Shown: piece by piece, positions 32,594 to 44,739 of the stretch
How the letters are laid out: the number at the start of each line of letters is the position of its first letter
Position numbering within the stretch: position 1 is the stretch's first letter
From: Stomorhina lunata
Taxonomy: Eukaryota > Arthropoda > Insecta > Diptera > Rhiniidae
Length of the DNA stretch: 64,000 nt
Direction: 5' to 3'
NCBI GenBank assembly: GCA_933228675.1
Contig: OW121740.1
Coordinates: 58,653,000 to 58,716,999 of the forward strand
The notes under the pieces: model-generated
What the model was told of the DNA's origin: nothing
Database searches by the model: none
The model's input: the letters and a program-made list of their open reading frames with translations, nothing else
Translations under genes and position numbers: made by a program

Positions 32594-33883
32594 TGTTTAC
32601 ACTTTAATGCCTCCAGTTAGTGAGTACATATTATTCTTACTACGTTCATAAAAACTTATATATCCAATATTACGTCGCGGCGTCTAACTTGCAGTTAAAA
32701 TATTGGGTGTGTATGTTCACGATTTTAATCTGGCCACTTCTGTATATAATTGTGTATTGTCCCCGGCAGTTTAAAAGGGAAGGACAGTATACCAAGATAG
32801 TGAAGTTAAAGTCAGTTCTTATCAATTCTTCTTTAATTAAAATTTATGTCAGTTTGGCAGTCTTGGAATCTTACTCATTCCATGATAGCTAGCCAAAAGC
32901 AAATAACTAGTTCTCCGGAAAGCCATCGAATTCAAATACATTATCCAGACCTATGTTTGATGCAATCAAAAGTAGGATCCAAAGTATCCATACGCAAAAT
33001 TTATCAGCATATCGTCGGCTTAACATGCAAACCTGCTAACTCACTTTCAGCTAATTTTACAGGAGATACAAAAAACTTGTTATATTTCAAAATAATATTT
33101 TATATTTTTCACTTCCAAAAACAAAAATATAGAACGTAGTACTGGAGTTAGCAGTTTTACTTGAAAACACTTTCTATTGGTGGATTTAGCAGTTTTTCTT
33201 ATCGAACCATTTCACACTCTTCAAGACTCATATTAAAGAAGACTTACATGCTGGTCGATTTTTTATCATATGGCATCATAAACTCAATTTACTTAAAAAG
33301 TGGACTTAGCAGGTTTTCATATTAAGCCGACGAGATGCTGAGACATCCCTTCGATGTGTAACTGTTGGGTAATTTAATGGGGATTTATGTTGAACTATGT
33401 ACAAATATAGAAGGACACCATCAACAATAACAGCAGCAGCACCAGCAGAACTACATACCAACCACAATAACAACAACTTCACGAAATACGGAAAGAAGAG
33501 TAACCTTTGAATGTGGAAAGGAAGACAACAATGCGATGTCGGCTTTGTCACAACAACAACTCCATAATGTCTACACTTGTCACTTGTTATTGGAGTTGTT
33601 GCTGTTGTTGTTGTTATTGTTATTATTATTACGAAAATTATACGAAAATTTGATGATAACAGAGAAAATTTATGAAAGAAACAAAAAATATATACATAGA
33701 ACATGAATAGAGAATTTTAAGGGGACAGATTTTATGCATTTCATATATTGGAATTGTAGAGCAAAAACTCAAGATGAATTACTTGAGTGAAAATTTACAA
33801 TTCCTCTATTAAAAAAAAATATATAGATTAAAAACTTATTCGTTTTATCTTTTTTTAACTCTTTTAATTCGATTTCTTCTAAT
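32594..33883. other. Spacer, no gene seen
   Basis: Contains CAR/CAA triplet runs at 33415-33480 and 33540-33630. The 132-codon minus-strand frame across them is a Thr/Val/Leu translation of microsatellite DNA and I do not regard it as a gene. Confidence 0.45.
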
Positions 33884-35177
33884 AAGAGTGTTCTAAAAAA
33901 AAATATGCATTTACTATTTTAGACAAAATTTATCCATAGTGCAAGAAATAATTTATTTTTTGATCAAGTTAGTTTCTACAGATATGTCAGATACTATTAT
34001 TTTAGAAATTATTAATTTTCAATAGTTATTTCAATCAAAATGGACTGCGAAAAAAAAGTTCCTGAAAATATAATTAAAACTTTTCAAAAAAATCCGTCAT
34101 GGACTTTTAAAAAAATAGCTAAAAATTTGAAAGTTGACCCTCAAACGGTTTCTAATGCCATCAGACGGTATAAGGAAAACCTGAGCATTGAAAGAAAACA
34201 TGGATCAGGGAGGAAAAAAGGTCCTACAGATATTGGTAAGGCAAAAGAAGTCGAGCGACTCTTTCGAAGAGCGCCTAACACTTCTTTAAGAAAAGCAGCT
34301 CGTACGGTGAAATGTTCTACGAATTTTGCACATAGAGTCAAAGCTTATGCTGGACTGAAGGCATACAAAGTCCAAAAGGTTCCAGATCGCAATGCTATAA
34401 AGAACTTAGAAGCAAAAAAACGAGCGAAAAAATTGAAGTCTGATTTTATAAAAAATACACCTGTTGCGTGATGGATGATGAAACATACGTACTGGCAGAC
34501 TTTTCTCAACTTCCTGGTCAAGATTTTTATGTTGCTGATAAACGGGGCAATGTTCGGCAAGAGTTTCGCACAAAAAAACAAACAAAATTCCCTAAGAAGT
34601 TTCTCGTTTGGCAAGCTATTTGCAGTTGTGGCAAAAGAAAGTATTTGTGGCATCTGGCACAATAAATACAGAAATTTATATAAAGGAGTGCCTACAAAAA
34701 CGGTTGTTACCCTTTTTTTTAGAGAGCACAGAGTGACTACATTTTTTGGCCCGATTTGGCATCATGCCATTATGGAAAAAAGGCACTTGAGTGGTACTCA
34801 AAGAATAATGTCATTTTTGTACCACGAGAGGCAAATCCACCAAACTGTCCAGAACTTCGGCCTGTGGAAAGGTATTGGGCTCTGGTAAAAAAGGAATTGA
34901 AGAACACAGGAAAGATTTCCAAGAACATGTCCGATTTTAAGCGCAGGTGGAACACATGCTTCAAAAAGGTATCAGAAGCAACTGTAAAATCTTTAATGGG
35001 AGGGTTTCCGAAAAAAGTCGATAATTTTGCAAAACCCGAGTACTAAGTAAACATTTTAATGCTAAATGATTTTGTATAATATGTCATTATATTTGCGTAT
35101 TTTGTAGAGTTTTTATATTAAAAGGTTTGATTTTTATTTAAGAAAATCCAACTACAAATTTTATATAGAGCACTCTT
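33884..35177 (+). mobile_element. DD37E Tc1/mariner element, copy 4
   Basis: Ends AAGAGTGTTCTA at 33884 and TAGAGCACTCTT finishing at 35177, with TA after the right end. The left flank reads AT rather than TA, so one base at this junction has changed. Keeps the 3' segment lost from copy 2. Confidence 0.9.
34040..35046 (+). pseudogene. DD37E transposase, frameshifted
   Basis: Frame 1 (34040-34471) is the DNA-binding half. Frame 2 (34468-34665) starts MMDDETYV with a 4-nt overlap, exactly as in copy 2, because of the same A6 tract at about 34446. A further small deletion after CSCGKR (about 34640) and an extended T run near 34715 break the catalytic half again. The end is read in 34756-35046 (SCHYGKKALEW, RPVERYWAL). 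KVDP at the HTH links it to copy 2 rather than to copies 1 and 3. Confidence 0.88.
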
Positions 35178-35179
35178 TA

Positions 35180-36404
35180 CAATTTGAATTTTAATGTGGG
35201 TTTTTTCAACTGAATAATTTTTTCGTTCCTCATAACTTCTCTAATGGGATTAAGAGACATAAAGCTATACGCACTTTTCGAGAAATATAGAGATATCTAG
35301 ATCAGAGCCGTCCAGCTCTATAGCACAATGTGCGAACTTTTACAAAAGAACTTTCACACCGACACACTATGTATGAGGAGACGCAACTATGTTTGTGCCG
35401 CTCACTCTTACGTAAAATTGTCATTGCAAAGTCAGTAATCTATTCAAAGTCAGTGCTGCTAGATTATAATTTGTTGCTCAATTATATAAAGAATGCGCGA
35501 ATATATGAAGAAAAATGTAAACTGTAAAAACACTGACCGTTAGAGCTGTTTACCACAAATGCAAATTTTGATGTATGTTTTTGGACTGATGTGATTTTCG
35601 AGTTATAAACCTACCTGAATTTTTGAGGAGTTTTGAATGCCTTCCGAGAATAATGGGTACAGAGATAGCTGAACTAAGGGTGATACAATAAATAAATTTG
35701 CATGTTATGATTTTATCTGATGTTTAATATTTTACTAGTACCAAATCCATACAGTTTTTAGTTAGTTTAAGTTTGACAGCTGTCAGACTCATCAGTTTGT
35801 GAGATATAGCATTTTGAGTGAGGCAAGTGTGGGGCAAGAGATTTCAGTTATTAATGTATTTTATTAAAATTGAACTTAGGTATAATCTAAAAATCATATA
35901 ATCAAATTATGACTAAAAAAGTACATTTTCGTGAAATTCTAAGATTTAAAATTGTAGGTATGGTGAAACGTTTTAAGATATCGACACAATTTTTCTGTGG
36001 TTTATTCTCTAATTTGTTTCTTTTATGAACCTGAAACGATCATTTATAATTTTTTATATTTGTTGAACACAATTTTCAAAAAATCAAAAAATGATTTTTG
36101 AAAATGATCTGAAAAAAAGTCGAATTTTCTAATGTGAAAAAAACTAATTAAATTTTATAATATTTTGACAAAACTCAGGTATTTAGTACTTACATGCCAT
36201 AGAATTGTAAATCATGTCTCAGTTTGGAATTTTTTTTATTGTATTAAGTTATTTACAATAAAAATACAAAAATCAGCAAATTTTGGACGGGCCATGGACC
36301 CATCCGATTGACCTCAAATTTTTAGCATTTCGAACAAATCTGGGGGTTGGCCGGAAATGTATATCTTAAACAAATTTCCCCATATAGGCTATTGGCAATC
36401 TAAT
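35180..36404. other. Spacer, no gene seen
   Basis: AT-rich unique sequence. A GGACGGGCCATGGACCCATC patch near 36288 is the only GC-rich part. No domain or repeat recognised. Confidence 0.4.
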
Positions 36405-36500
36405 GAACAGCAATTATTAAACAGCGTTATTGAGGCGTTTAAACGAATGAATTAATTGTGCTTTCCTCGTTTAAACGCCTCAACAAGGCTGTGTAATAGT
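36405..36500. repeat. Inverted repeat (TTGAGGCGTTTAAACGA)
   Basis: The 17-bp arm TTGAGGCGTTTAAACGA (36430-36446) returns as TCGTTTAAACGCCTCAA at about 36468-36484; outer bases (AAACAGCGTTA / AAGGCTGTGTAAT) also pair weakly. Looks like a small hairpin MITE. Confidence 0.6.
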
Positions 36501-36814
36501 CTTCATTTAAAGAAGGAATTACTGTTGCGCCAAGACAATGCTCATTATTACAAAGCAATCAAAACGATAGAACGACTACGAATCTAATCCTAAAACTGTT
36601 TTCATTTCAGACTTAGAAAGAATCGTACTATAAAATTGGTAACGAAAAATTGTGTGAGCGATAACATCGTTGTATATCCATGAAGGCAAATATATTGAGA
36701 AGATTTATCATCTGTTCATTTTAAAAAAAATCGCTTAATGTTGATAATAGCTTAGACTGTATAATTCGTATTTATTTTGTCTCCCAAATTACATATAATG
36801 CATGGATTGCGAGA

Positions 36815-36965
36815 TATACCTAGAATTGGGGATACTCATTCTGATGATGATGGCCATACCAACCATTGAAATGCGTCGAGAAAAGTTTCTTCCCACCAAC
36901 ATTTGGTTGCTTTATCAATAAACTATTTATTACAATAATAAATAACTGTAATAAATTGAGATTCT
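36815..36965 (+). ncRNA. Diverged hammerhead-like locus (Penelope-type fragment)
   Basis: Related to the arms at 62.8-63.4 kb: ATTGGGGATACTCATT, CTGATGA (36841-36847), a stem II of TGATGG / CCATT, GAAA (36868-36871), ATGCGT and C. The CUGAUGA and GAAA core boxes are present, and a 2-bp stem III (A-U, U-G) can form around GC. Stem I is poor (UCAUU against GAGAA), so cleavage is doubtful. The downstream part CTTTATCAATAAACTATTTA is shared with 50245-50310 and the big inverted repeat. Confidence 0.55.
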
Positions 36966-38109
36966 AGTGCAATACACTAATGTAAAACTTTCAAAAAAAT
37001 TTTTTGATATATTATGTAGAATTTTGAAGAATTTGAAACTTCTTGGAAATACATGCTTTTACGACTAAAGTGGAGGAGAAAGTAATAAGAATATTTATTT
37101 AGACTCGGTACTTTCTTAAATATAAGACCTTGTGTTCCTGACCGTTGCTATCTGGAGGGAATAATAGCCAGTTCTTAAAAAGTAAATCTTCTGACCCGAG
37201 GAACTAAATGATGGTGCATGAAAGTAAAAGTGTTTGCAATAGGACTTTAGGAGTGGAAAAGGAGATATTATCTAAATTTATATTAGAAATTCCCTTAAAA
37301 TACTTAACCATACGTCAATTAAAAACATTGGTTGGAGTCTAAAGAAACATTAAAACCCAAATTCCTTACTACACATATTAAGTTAGTATTTACTAAAAGC
37401 AAACTTTAAAAATGCACAAATCTCAACCCAAGAACAACTATAATATCTATTATCCTTAGCAAAAAAATAAAAAATAAATCATCTTCCCATGCCTCGAAAC
37501 TATTTATTTGACTTCATTTCATTGTCTACTTGAAATTGCTGTTGTCTGCTAAGGAATAAAACTGAGACAAACTCATACAGAAACACACAACAAAAAAACA
37601 ACGATGGAACAGACGCATAACAAACATCATTTTGTAATTTTTTCCAGCAACTCCAGACACTTTACAATAAAAGGAAAGATGATCGCAAATGCAAAAAAAA
37701 AAAAACAAAAATAACAAAATCTGAACAAAAACTGGATTTGCCTTGTCTCGAACTAATGAAAACAAAAAATTATTCGACAAAAAAGTAGCATCTTCTTTGC
37801 CACGAATTGAGAAAAAATTTGTTGCAATTTTTGTTTACTTTTGCTGCTGCTGACGTTGATGCTGCAACAACCCCGCACACAAACTGGCTGTTGCACATAG
37901 CACAAAATCCATTACGTTCGAGAGTCGTCTAAGCTCATGTGCAAACTAAAGTGGAATAAAACTTTTAGATATTTTTCTCTGTGTCATTGTGTTCTTTTAA
38001 TGGGAGGCAATTGTTGTTTAGTCGGCTTATATAACACACATCAAATACCATGGAAAAGCAACATGAAAATTATAGTCGTTATCCTACACCATTTCTGAAG
38101 GAAAATAAT
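36966..38109. other. Spacer, no gene seen
   Basis: AT-rich, with CAA/ACA-rich tracts at 37560-37700. Short minus-strand frames are low complexity. Confidence 0.4.
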
Positions 38110-38690
38110 GAAAGGTAAGGTTAGGTTGAAGTGACAGTCAGAAAAAGTCCATTGTAATACCACGGAAGCTAGTGAAATAACATATCACAAGCTTCGTCTG
38201 TTGAACCATCCCGAGTGTTTTAAAAGAGCTCTTAAGTCGGCAGATATCAATACCAGCCAGATCGTCTAGGTCGCTTCAAAAAGTTTAACCCCTACTGTTC
38301 GCTATGACAAGGCAAGTGCATTGAAGATGTTTTATGGGTTCAGTCAGTCTCCTCGTCTCCACAGCTTCTGCAAAGGTCATCAGTGGTAACCTTCAGCGTA
38401 ATTGCATGTCTTCCAATCAAACAGTGTCCGGTTATAACCGATACGAGCAATGATACATCAGGTTTGGATAATGACAGCAATGCGTGGGAGCGTTGCCTAT
38501 CCACATCTGTTTAAAGTGAATACATCCATTGACAGACGCCCACCTATCATTTGCTAAAAAGTTAGATTTCTCTCGCAGTAGGGACTTGCGAGTGGCTAGA
38601 GGCATGCCCACAGACTCCAGTTCGGCTGGAATCGGTAAGGAAGTCGCCAGTCTTGGAAGCACGTCTGCTCTGCTATTCTCTGTAATTAAT
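38110..38690 (-). pseudogene. LINE 3' fragment (I/LOA/R1-type C-terminus)
   Basis: The minus strand encodes, with frameshifts: PAELESVGMPLATRKSLLRE, FLANDRWASVNGC, then a decayed TGHCLIGRHAVRLKVTTDDL, CRSCGDEE-like zinc-binding remnants and DLDDLAGIDI. This is the end of a LINE ORF2 after the reverse transcriptase (tether/RNase H-like region and CCHC). No catalytic RT motif is retained. Clade uncertain. Confidence 0.55.
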
Positions 38691-40659
38691 ATTACAGAAA
38701 AAGAAAACTATTTGGAAAATTTTGATTACCTGAAGTTGTGCGCTCTTTTTCTTGAATGGACGTTGTTGATCCCATATGGGTTCTTAAGCTTCATAGAAAC
38801 GGTTGCCCTAAGAAAGCAATTAATTACTGGTGTAGTAAATCCCTTTTTGTTTAACTTTCCGAACTTTTAGGTCCATTGCATCAAATACAGGACTAAAGCC
38901 AAACAAAAAAAATAACTGATGAAGCTAGACCGCAACTTCCACGACATTCAGATTCCCTTTTAAGTGCACGATACTACTATTAAAGTAGTAAAACTTTCAA
39001 TCTACAAAGAACTACTTCAATTTTTTTGGAAACTATAAAACCTGGAAACTATTAAGGCCAAAACGGTTGAATCCGTTTCATTAAAATTATCTAAAAAGAT
39101 GCTTTCGTCTCTTTCATAAAATTAATCTTCCTTCTATTCAAAATCATCAAAGCGAAAGGTACGAAATAAAACTTCCACTTTAACATTTTCCAAATCTCCA
39201 TTTCACAAAGAAAAACTAGTACAAAAGTTCATTTTTTTTTAAATTTGTATATGGAATCTAGCTACTTGGACCCGGCGTTGTCTGGGTTGATAAGAAAAAA
39301 GATTTTTACTCGTCAAACAAACGACAGTCAATCATCAACCCATTATCAAAAATCGTCAAATATTACCAATATATTTTAAATAAATCAAAAAAGTGGGCAT
39401 GATAATTTTTTATTTCAGTTAAAATATAAATTGGATTACTACGAACAGTTTAGAAAAAAAAAATACCTATATCAATGCAACCGGTTTTCTAATTAAGATA
39501 AATCGAGAAAAAGTGGGAGTAAAAGTAGGCGTGTTCAAATTTTCTTTACATAAAAACTTAAATTGAATTACTACGATCGTTTAGGAAAAAAATTACCCAT
39601 TTCCGTGCAGCCATTTTCCGATCTTATATAAATAAAAAATTTGCGTAAAAGTGGGTGTGGTCAATTTCTATTTATGTAGGATCCTAACATAAACAATTTG
39701 AAAATATTGTCCAAATCGGTACAGCCTCAATTTGAAAAAAAAATGTCCAAATCGGTACAGCCGTTCTACCCCGTTGAAGAACCTCTCGATTTTGTGCAAA
39801 CTTCACATAAAGCATCTACCAAATAGTTTTAACATAGCATAAACCTTTGGTTTGGATAGGTGAGCCCGTTCTTAAGTTATAAAATTACAACGAAAAGTGG
39901 CATTAATTTTTATATATTAGAATAAATTGAAATATATTTCACCGAGTTCAGTAGTACATATTTTCAAACACCGTTGAACGAGGATAAGCATAAAATAATG
40001 CTATGATAGATAGTTAAGGTAGCGTATATATAGTCGACTAATTGGAGTTGCTTAGAGAGATAAGCCTCGAATAAGTACTGCTCTAAAACTGGAGTAGCAG
40101 ACATACTACAACATTTTACTTCAGCCTAATTTGAGGAGACCAGCGAAGTTTTCTGATGATATTGGTTCCTATGATCCAAATCAAACTCTGCCAAACAATG
40201 ACTAGAAAATATGATGTACAATTTTAATTCTAAAACCTGAAAAATACACAAAAAGCGAAGACTACTCGCGTTCCAACTTCAGCATAAACTTTAGGAAATG
40301 CTAAGTGAGCATCACCTACAGTTAACTCTAATTTTGACGAAGATGTTCAATAGGCAGTTCTGTCTTTGAACTGCTGTAGCAGAAACATTCCGATATTTTA
40401 CCGCCGCCGAATTTGCCGAGACCAGAAAAGTTTTCCAATGCTTTATTTTCTACGGTCCATTATTTCCTAATGCCAACAATGACTAGAAAATGGGGTTTCA
40501 AATTTAAATACTAAAACCTGAGATGTCGCTTCCCAATTTTTCCGTTTACTGGAAACTCATCTCCAGCAATTATTTCGGGAAATGCTTGCGATCACTCAGA
40601 ATTAACTGTCATTACAACTAAAAACGGCCATAAATTAAATAAGTAGTGTTCTTCTAAGC
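38691..40659. other. Spacer with tandem repeats, no gene seen
   Basis: 39250-39910 begins CTACTTGGACCCGGCGTTGT and contains 2-3 diverged units of about 120 bp (AAAAAGTGGGCATGATAATT, TTGGATTACTACGAACAGTT, AATCGGTACAGCC), probably a non-autonomous mobile element of undetermined class. 40060-40600 holds two diverged copies of a block with GACCAGCGAAGTTTTC / GACCAGAAAAGTTTTC. The rest is unique. Confidence 0.5.
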
Positions 40660-40835
40660 TTATCCACTGTCCTTGTGGTGCTCGATGTATCAAAAGCCTT
40701 CGTCAACGTGAGATACACAACTCTTCTACAGGAAATGCCGCAGTCCAATTTATCGGAGTGACGTTTGTCTTTTGTTGAGTTTTTAAGACACTTAAAACTT
40801 CGTAAAGTTAAAAATCTCTATAAACTTCCAGATCA
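40660..40835 (+). pseudogene. LINE reverse-transcriptase fragment
   Basis: Plus strand encodes LSTVLVVLDVSKAFVNVRYT, TLLQEMPQSN and a stop, matching RT motif A (LDLSKAFDTVxHxxLL). Val-Asn replaces Asp-Thr, so the key Asp is gone. Short isolated piece, probably of the same LINE as the reverse-strand block at 41200-41990. Confidence 0.55.
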
Positions 40836-41199
40836 TTTAAAATGATACTCGTATCCTATGCGAACACTTGCGTAGAACTGCAAATAGCACCCAAATTTAA
40901 TGATAATTTGTAAAACCATCAATCCCGTAATTTTATTTTAGGAAATCCTAAAGTCTTATTATCGAAGTTGAGTTAGAGATCCGCTTAAATTAGGGATAAA
41001 AACTTTTTTTTGGAAATCCTTATAGATCGATCATCAAAACATTTAAAAGATAAAAAAGAAGTTTTTACTTATACTTTACTAAAGTACCATTAGACTTCTT
41101 TTTCAGTTCAAATAAAGATAGAAGTTAATGAAAACGTCATTTACTCGGCCTATCATCTGGACTAAACTCTTAGAAATGACTATGACTACTAAAATGTGT

Positions 41200-41990
41200 A
41201 AAGTCTGATGCTCCATCCTAATCTCAATTGTTTCAGAAAAACTTTTGTTTTCGGGGGCAAATTCTTATCTTTCTCCAGTGCGCGGCATCCCAATATAACA
41301 TTTATGCGTCAACATGCAACCGCGAAGTTGGTGGGATCCGAATAAATGTTGTTCAATGATGTCCTAAAGTTCAATATTCGATCTAAATAATTATCTACAC
41401 ATCTCTGTACGATATCCACAAACACGCGAAGATCTTTCCAGACACGCTCAGTGAGATCTTCAACTGTATGATGTTATAGTTGGAATAATCTGCCCGATGA
41501 CATCCCAAAAGGAACTGTTAGGTCAGTATGTTATGCTCTTTTCCTGAAAGGTACTTTATCTGATCATGAAGTGATCAGATGTGGTGAAATAATTTAAGGC
41601 AGCCTGTAATTGCCCTTAAGGCTACGTTTTGGATGTATTGAAGATTTTTTCACTTAGTGTCATTCAACGACGCTGTTTACACTTGAACTACACAATTTGC
41701 CACTAGGAAACATGGCTTGTTGTTTTTTTTTTTATCGTACTGCCGACTTGTGCTTGTTTATGCGCGACTGAAGTGACATGAGCTGACTTAGTAAAAAGGC
41801 AATCGAGTGTAGCTCCTAGGATTTTCCAGTGGTTCAAGTTTAGAATTTGTACACCATCGATATAGACGCCAAGCTGCTGTTTGAATACATTTGTCCAGCG
41901 CCTAGATAGGTTCTCAGGAAATTTTGCATTCAGGTTTCGTTAAGGGCGAAAATTATTGATGATATTGGGTGGCGACAGGAGAACAAAACC
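41200..41990 (-). pseudogene. LINE 3' fragment, reverse orientation
   Basis: Minus strand encodes VYIDGVQILNLNHWKILGAT, LDCLFTKSAHVTSV (41900-41770), then LQYIQNVALRAITGCLK (41650-41590), KYLSGKEHNILT and QFLLGCHRADYSNYN (41570-41480). These are the thumb and C-terminal motifs of an insect LINE. Many stops; clade not assigned. Confidence 0.6.
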
Positions 41991-42104
41991 ATTGATTGGT
42001 AAGTAGTCACTAACGGGTTAAAAAGAAGTATATGTTTGCTGGAGAATGATCTAAATGATTGGACGTAAAAGTTTATACAGAGTGTTCGATTTATAATGGA
42101 TAGC

Positions 42105-42560
42105 CCTGACTGGGACTCATGAGTCTGGGATTCATTCTTACGGGGCAGGGCTTTCTTAATGTATTTCTACATAAGTGTACGTTGAATATGACAGCAGCGT
42201 GTGCCTGTGATGCAGAGTGTGAGAATTGGAAGCATGTGTTGTGTGAATGCCGGTATAACTCGGATATAAAGGACCTTGAAGGTTGGGGTATTTAGGACTG
42301 AGGACGGTTATGTGAGGGTGCTTGGCACCCAGGATAGTGTGTGAAGTGTGAGAGAAAATCTTATAGTAGGAAAAGAGTGGGAGGATGCAGGTCTTCAAGG
42401 GCTGAGTCGGATCCCGGGAAGCCTGTACATTCCCAAAATTCGAGATAAATTAGGCGGTTTTGTGTTGTGTAAATGCATGTGTGGGGGCGCTTCTGGTAGT
42501 GGTTCATCCATGAACTCCGACCAGAGACTTTCTGGTACCACGGGAGTCAGGTGCCCCTTG
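42105..42560 (+). pseudogene. R1-like LINE C-terminal (CCHC) fragment
   Basis: Encodes LTGQGFLNVFLHKCTLNMTA, then ACACDAECENWKHVLCEC and RYNSDIKDLEGWG: the zinc-knuckle-like Cys/His cluster C-C-H-C with WKHVLCEC that closes ORF2 in R1-type LINEs. Downstream frames are broken. Confidence 0.6.
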
Positions 42561-42629
42561 TAGAGCATCGTGGTGGTTGAGGTTTTACCCAAATATCGCG
42601 GGTAGAAGGTATGTTTGATTTGGAGTTGC

Positions 42630-42945
42630 ATTGCAACTGGGTTCCATGACTCATAAAAGGGAGTTTGATAGGCTCTGCCTCTCCAAAGGGCAAATCCTGT
42701 TTAAAAAAAATGCTTTCAATTTGGTACGGAAGTATATTCGGAGCTGGTGGAGGTATTGAGGCTATTGGGGGCACCGTACTCTACGTCATAGTGAGACTAA
42801 GTGAAGAGATATACAAAACTGATTTTTTTTTTAGGGATTGCCAGAAGCGCTATTTACAAGTTACGTAACTGCCGTGACCCATAGAAGAGAAATTGATAGG
42901 CTCTACCCCACCAAAGGACAAATCCTGTCCAAAAAGAAATTAACG
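42630..42945 (+). repeat. Diverged direct repeat in the LINE 3' region
   Basis: GACTCATAAAAGGGAGTTTG plus ATAGGCTCTGCC..AAAGGGCAAATCCTG (42648-42700) recurs as TAGAAGAGAAATTGATAGGC plus TCTACCCC..AAAGGACAAATCCTG (42880-42930), 230 bp apart. Probably part of the LINE 3' untranslated region. Confidence 0.5.
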
Positions 42946-44735
42946 TTTCAAATTTAAATATAATATCATAATAATTCTAGAAAGTCATTTAAAATTTGAA
43001 TTTTAAAATATTTTATCCGAGTACCAAAAACATTCATGGAAATGGTTTAACTTCTTTGTCTGGGTTTCTGCCCATTCCAGAGATATCATGCAATTTCGTT
43101 ATTATTGCATTTTCATCGTTCGCTAAATGCTGGTGTTGCTGATGATGACGACGACGGCGACGACGAAGATGGTGAGAGTAGAAAAAAGTTTTATAGAATG
43201 ATGTCTAGTGCTTTTTTACACTTTTTGTTACATTTTATGTGCTATTTGCCTGGTTGTATAAATTCTTTTTTACCCCTTAAATACTTTTTCTTTAGCTTTA
43301 ATCTCTGGATTTTTCTTGGTTGTTTTGAGTCTTAGAGATTAAGAATGAAGGCGTTATAGCAATAAGTGCTAATTCATATTGGGATGCATTTAAAGAATGA
43401 AAACTAATCTTTGCAACAAACATTTTGCCATAATCGCAGACATAAAAATTAAAATTTATATACCGAAGAGTTGTTTGTGTATGTGATTGTGTTGCAACAA
43501 TGTTGCAACATTCAGTAAAGAAGTAAAGAAATTATACAAGAAGTAGTTTACGTTTGAGTATAAATGAAAATTTAGGTTAAAATGTCTAAAACTTGTCAAG
43601 TCTTTACTTTATTAAATAACCCATAATTGTTTACAACTTTATGAAATATGAAATGATGAAGTTAAAACATCTTTGGAAATTATTTACAAAATTTTGCAGA
43701 AAAACAAGTTTATTATGCGATAATGAATTCATTGCAAACGTTTTGTGGAACGATAAGAGTAAAGGGAAATATGATTTTGCTTTGGGGCGCTGGGTTTAGA
43801 TGGTTAGACTGGCTATAATGTGTGTTTAAAAGTTGCTGTGAAGTCGAGTGCCTTTGTCCGAAGTATGTCGAGTAATTCTACAGAGTGTATGATAAATGGA
43901 ATATAAACTATCGCTTTAAATGGAAAAGAAGGAGACCTCTTTTAATTCATGTTAGGCAAAACGGCGTTATACTCTAAACATTGCCAAAGAAGTACAGAAA
44001 TGAGCAAAGCAATTATAGCTTAAGATCTCATTCTTCTAATATGCTGTTGCTGGGTTTTGTCGATTACTAATTCCAATATAATTCGTCCACACATGCCGCG
44101 AGGGTAGCGTTAAAGAACTGTCAGAGGAAAGTTACCTCACCACACTATCTTCACAGGGAAACAAAGGTATTTCTAGTAAGGAAGCAATACATCATGGTAA
44201 CTCAGCACTTTTTTTTTTGTCAACGGAGAGATCATCCTAACTTTAATATCACACTATTGTCAGGGTCCTTTTGACTCATGGCCTGAGGATTGGTGGACTC
44301 ATCTAGTTGAAAAAGCTAAATTTTTGAGCCTAGATCAAAAAATATGTATATCCTCCGTAAGCACCATATACAATTTTACAACTGTTAAAGACATGGAAAT
44401 TAAGGAATTAAACCCAGCCCTGGATTGCTGCAGACCTTTCAACGAGATGTCTCAGTAATTAAATATATCTCTGGGAACTATAGAACACTTATCAATTCTT
44501 AAAACTACCTTGAAGAATTCAGATGAATTATAGAGCCTCTAAACACAAGCTCCTTCAGCAAGATATAACTCGGAGTTCACAAAACAATAGGTGGACAGTC
44601 CGAGGATGTATTTATTTCAGAAAGATGTGAACGTTAGATAGAAAGTGTTGTCACGGTTTACTGTCACTATCAAGATGTATCTTTAATTGTGACCATCATA
44701 ACAGGGCAATGTTCAATAAATGTCTTTCTCAATAA
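42946..44735. other. Spacer, no gene seen
   Basis: AT-rich. A GAT/GAC triplet patch at 43138-43175 gives an Asp-rich short frame (ADDDDDGDDEDGES) without further support. Nothing else recognised. Confidence 0.4.
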
Positions 44736-44739
44736 ATGT

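Noticed and set aside
33306..33704. 132-codon minus-strand open frame
   Set aside because: It spans CAA/CAG/GTT triplet repeats, translates to Thr/Val/Leu low-complexity sequence and shows no domain or start context.
36405..36500. Rho-independent type terminator
   Set aside because: The hairpin lacks a following T run in a meaningful context and the DNA is from a eukaryote; a small MITE is more likely.
39250..39910. Helitron
   Set aside because: The start word and tandem units are suggestive, but I could not find a 3' hairpin with CTRR or an A/T insertion boundary.
43105..43335. Acidic small protein with an Asp-rich stretch
   Set aside because: The Asp run comes from a GAT/GAC microsatellite, and the remainder is hydrophobic translation of T-rich DNA.
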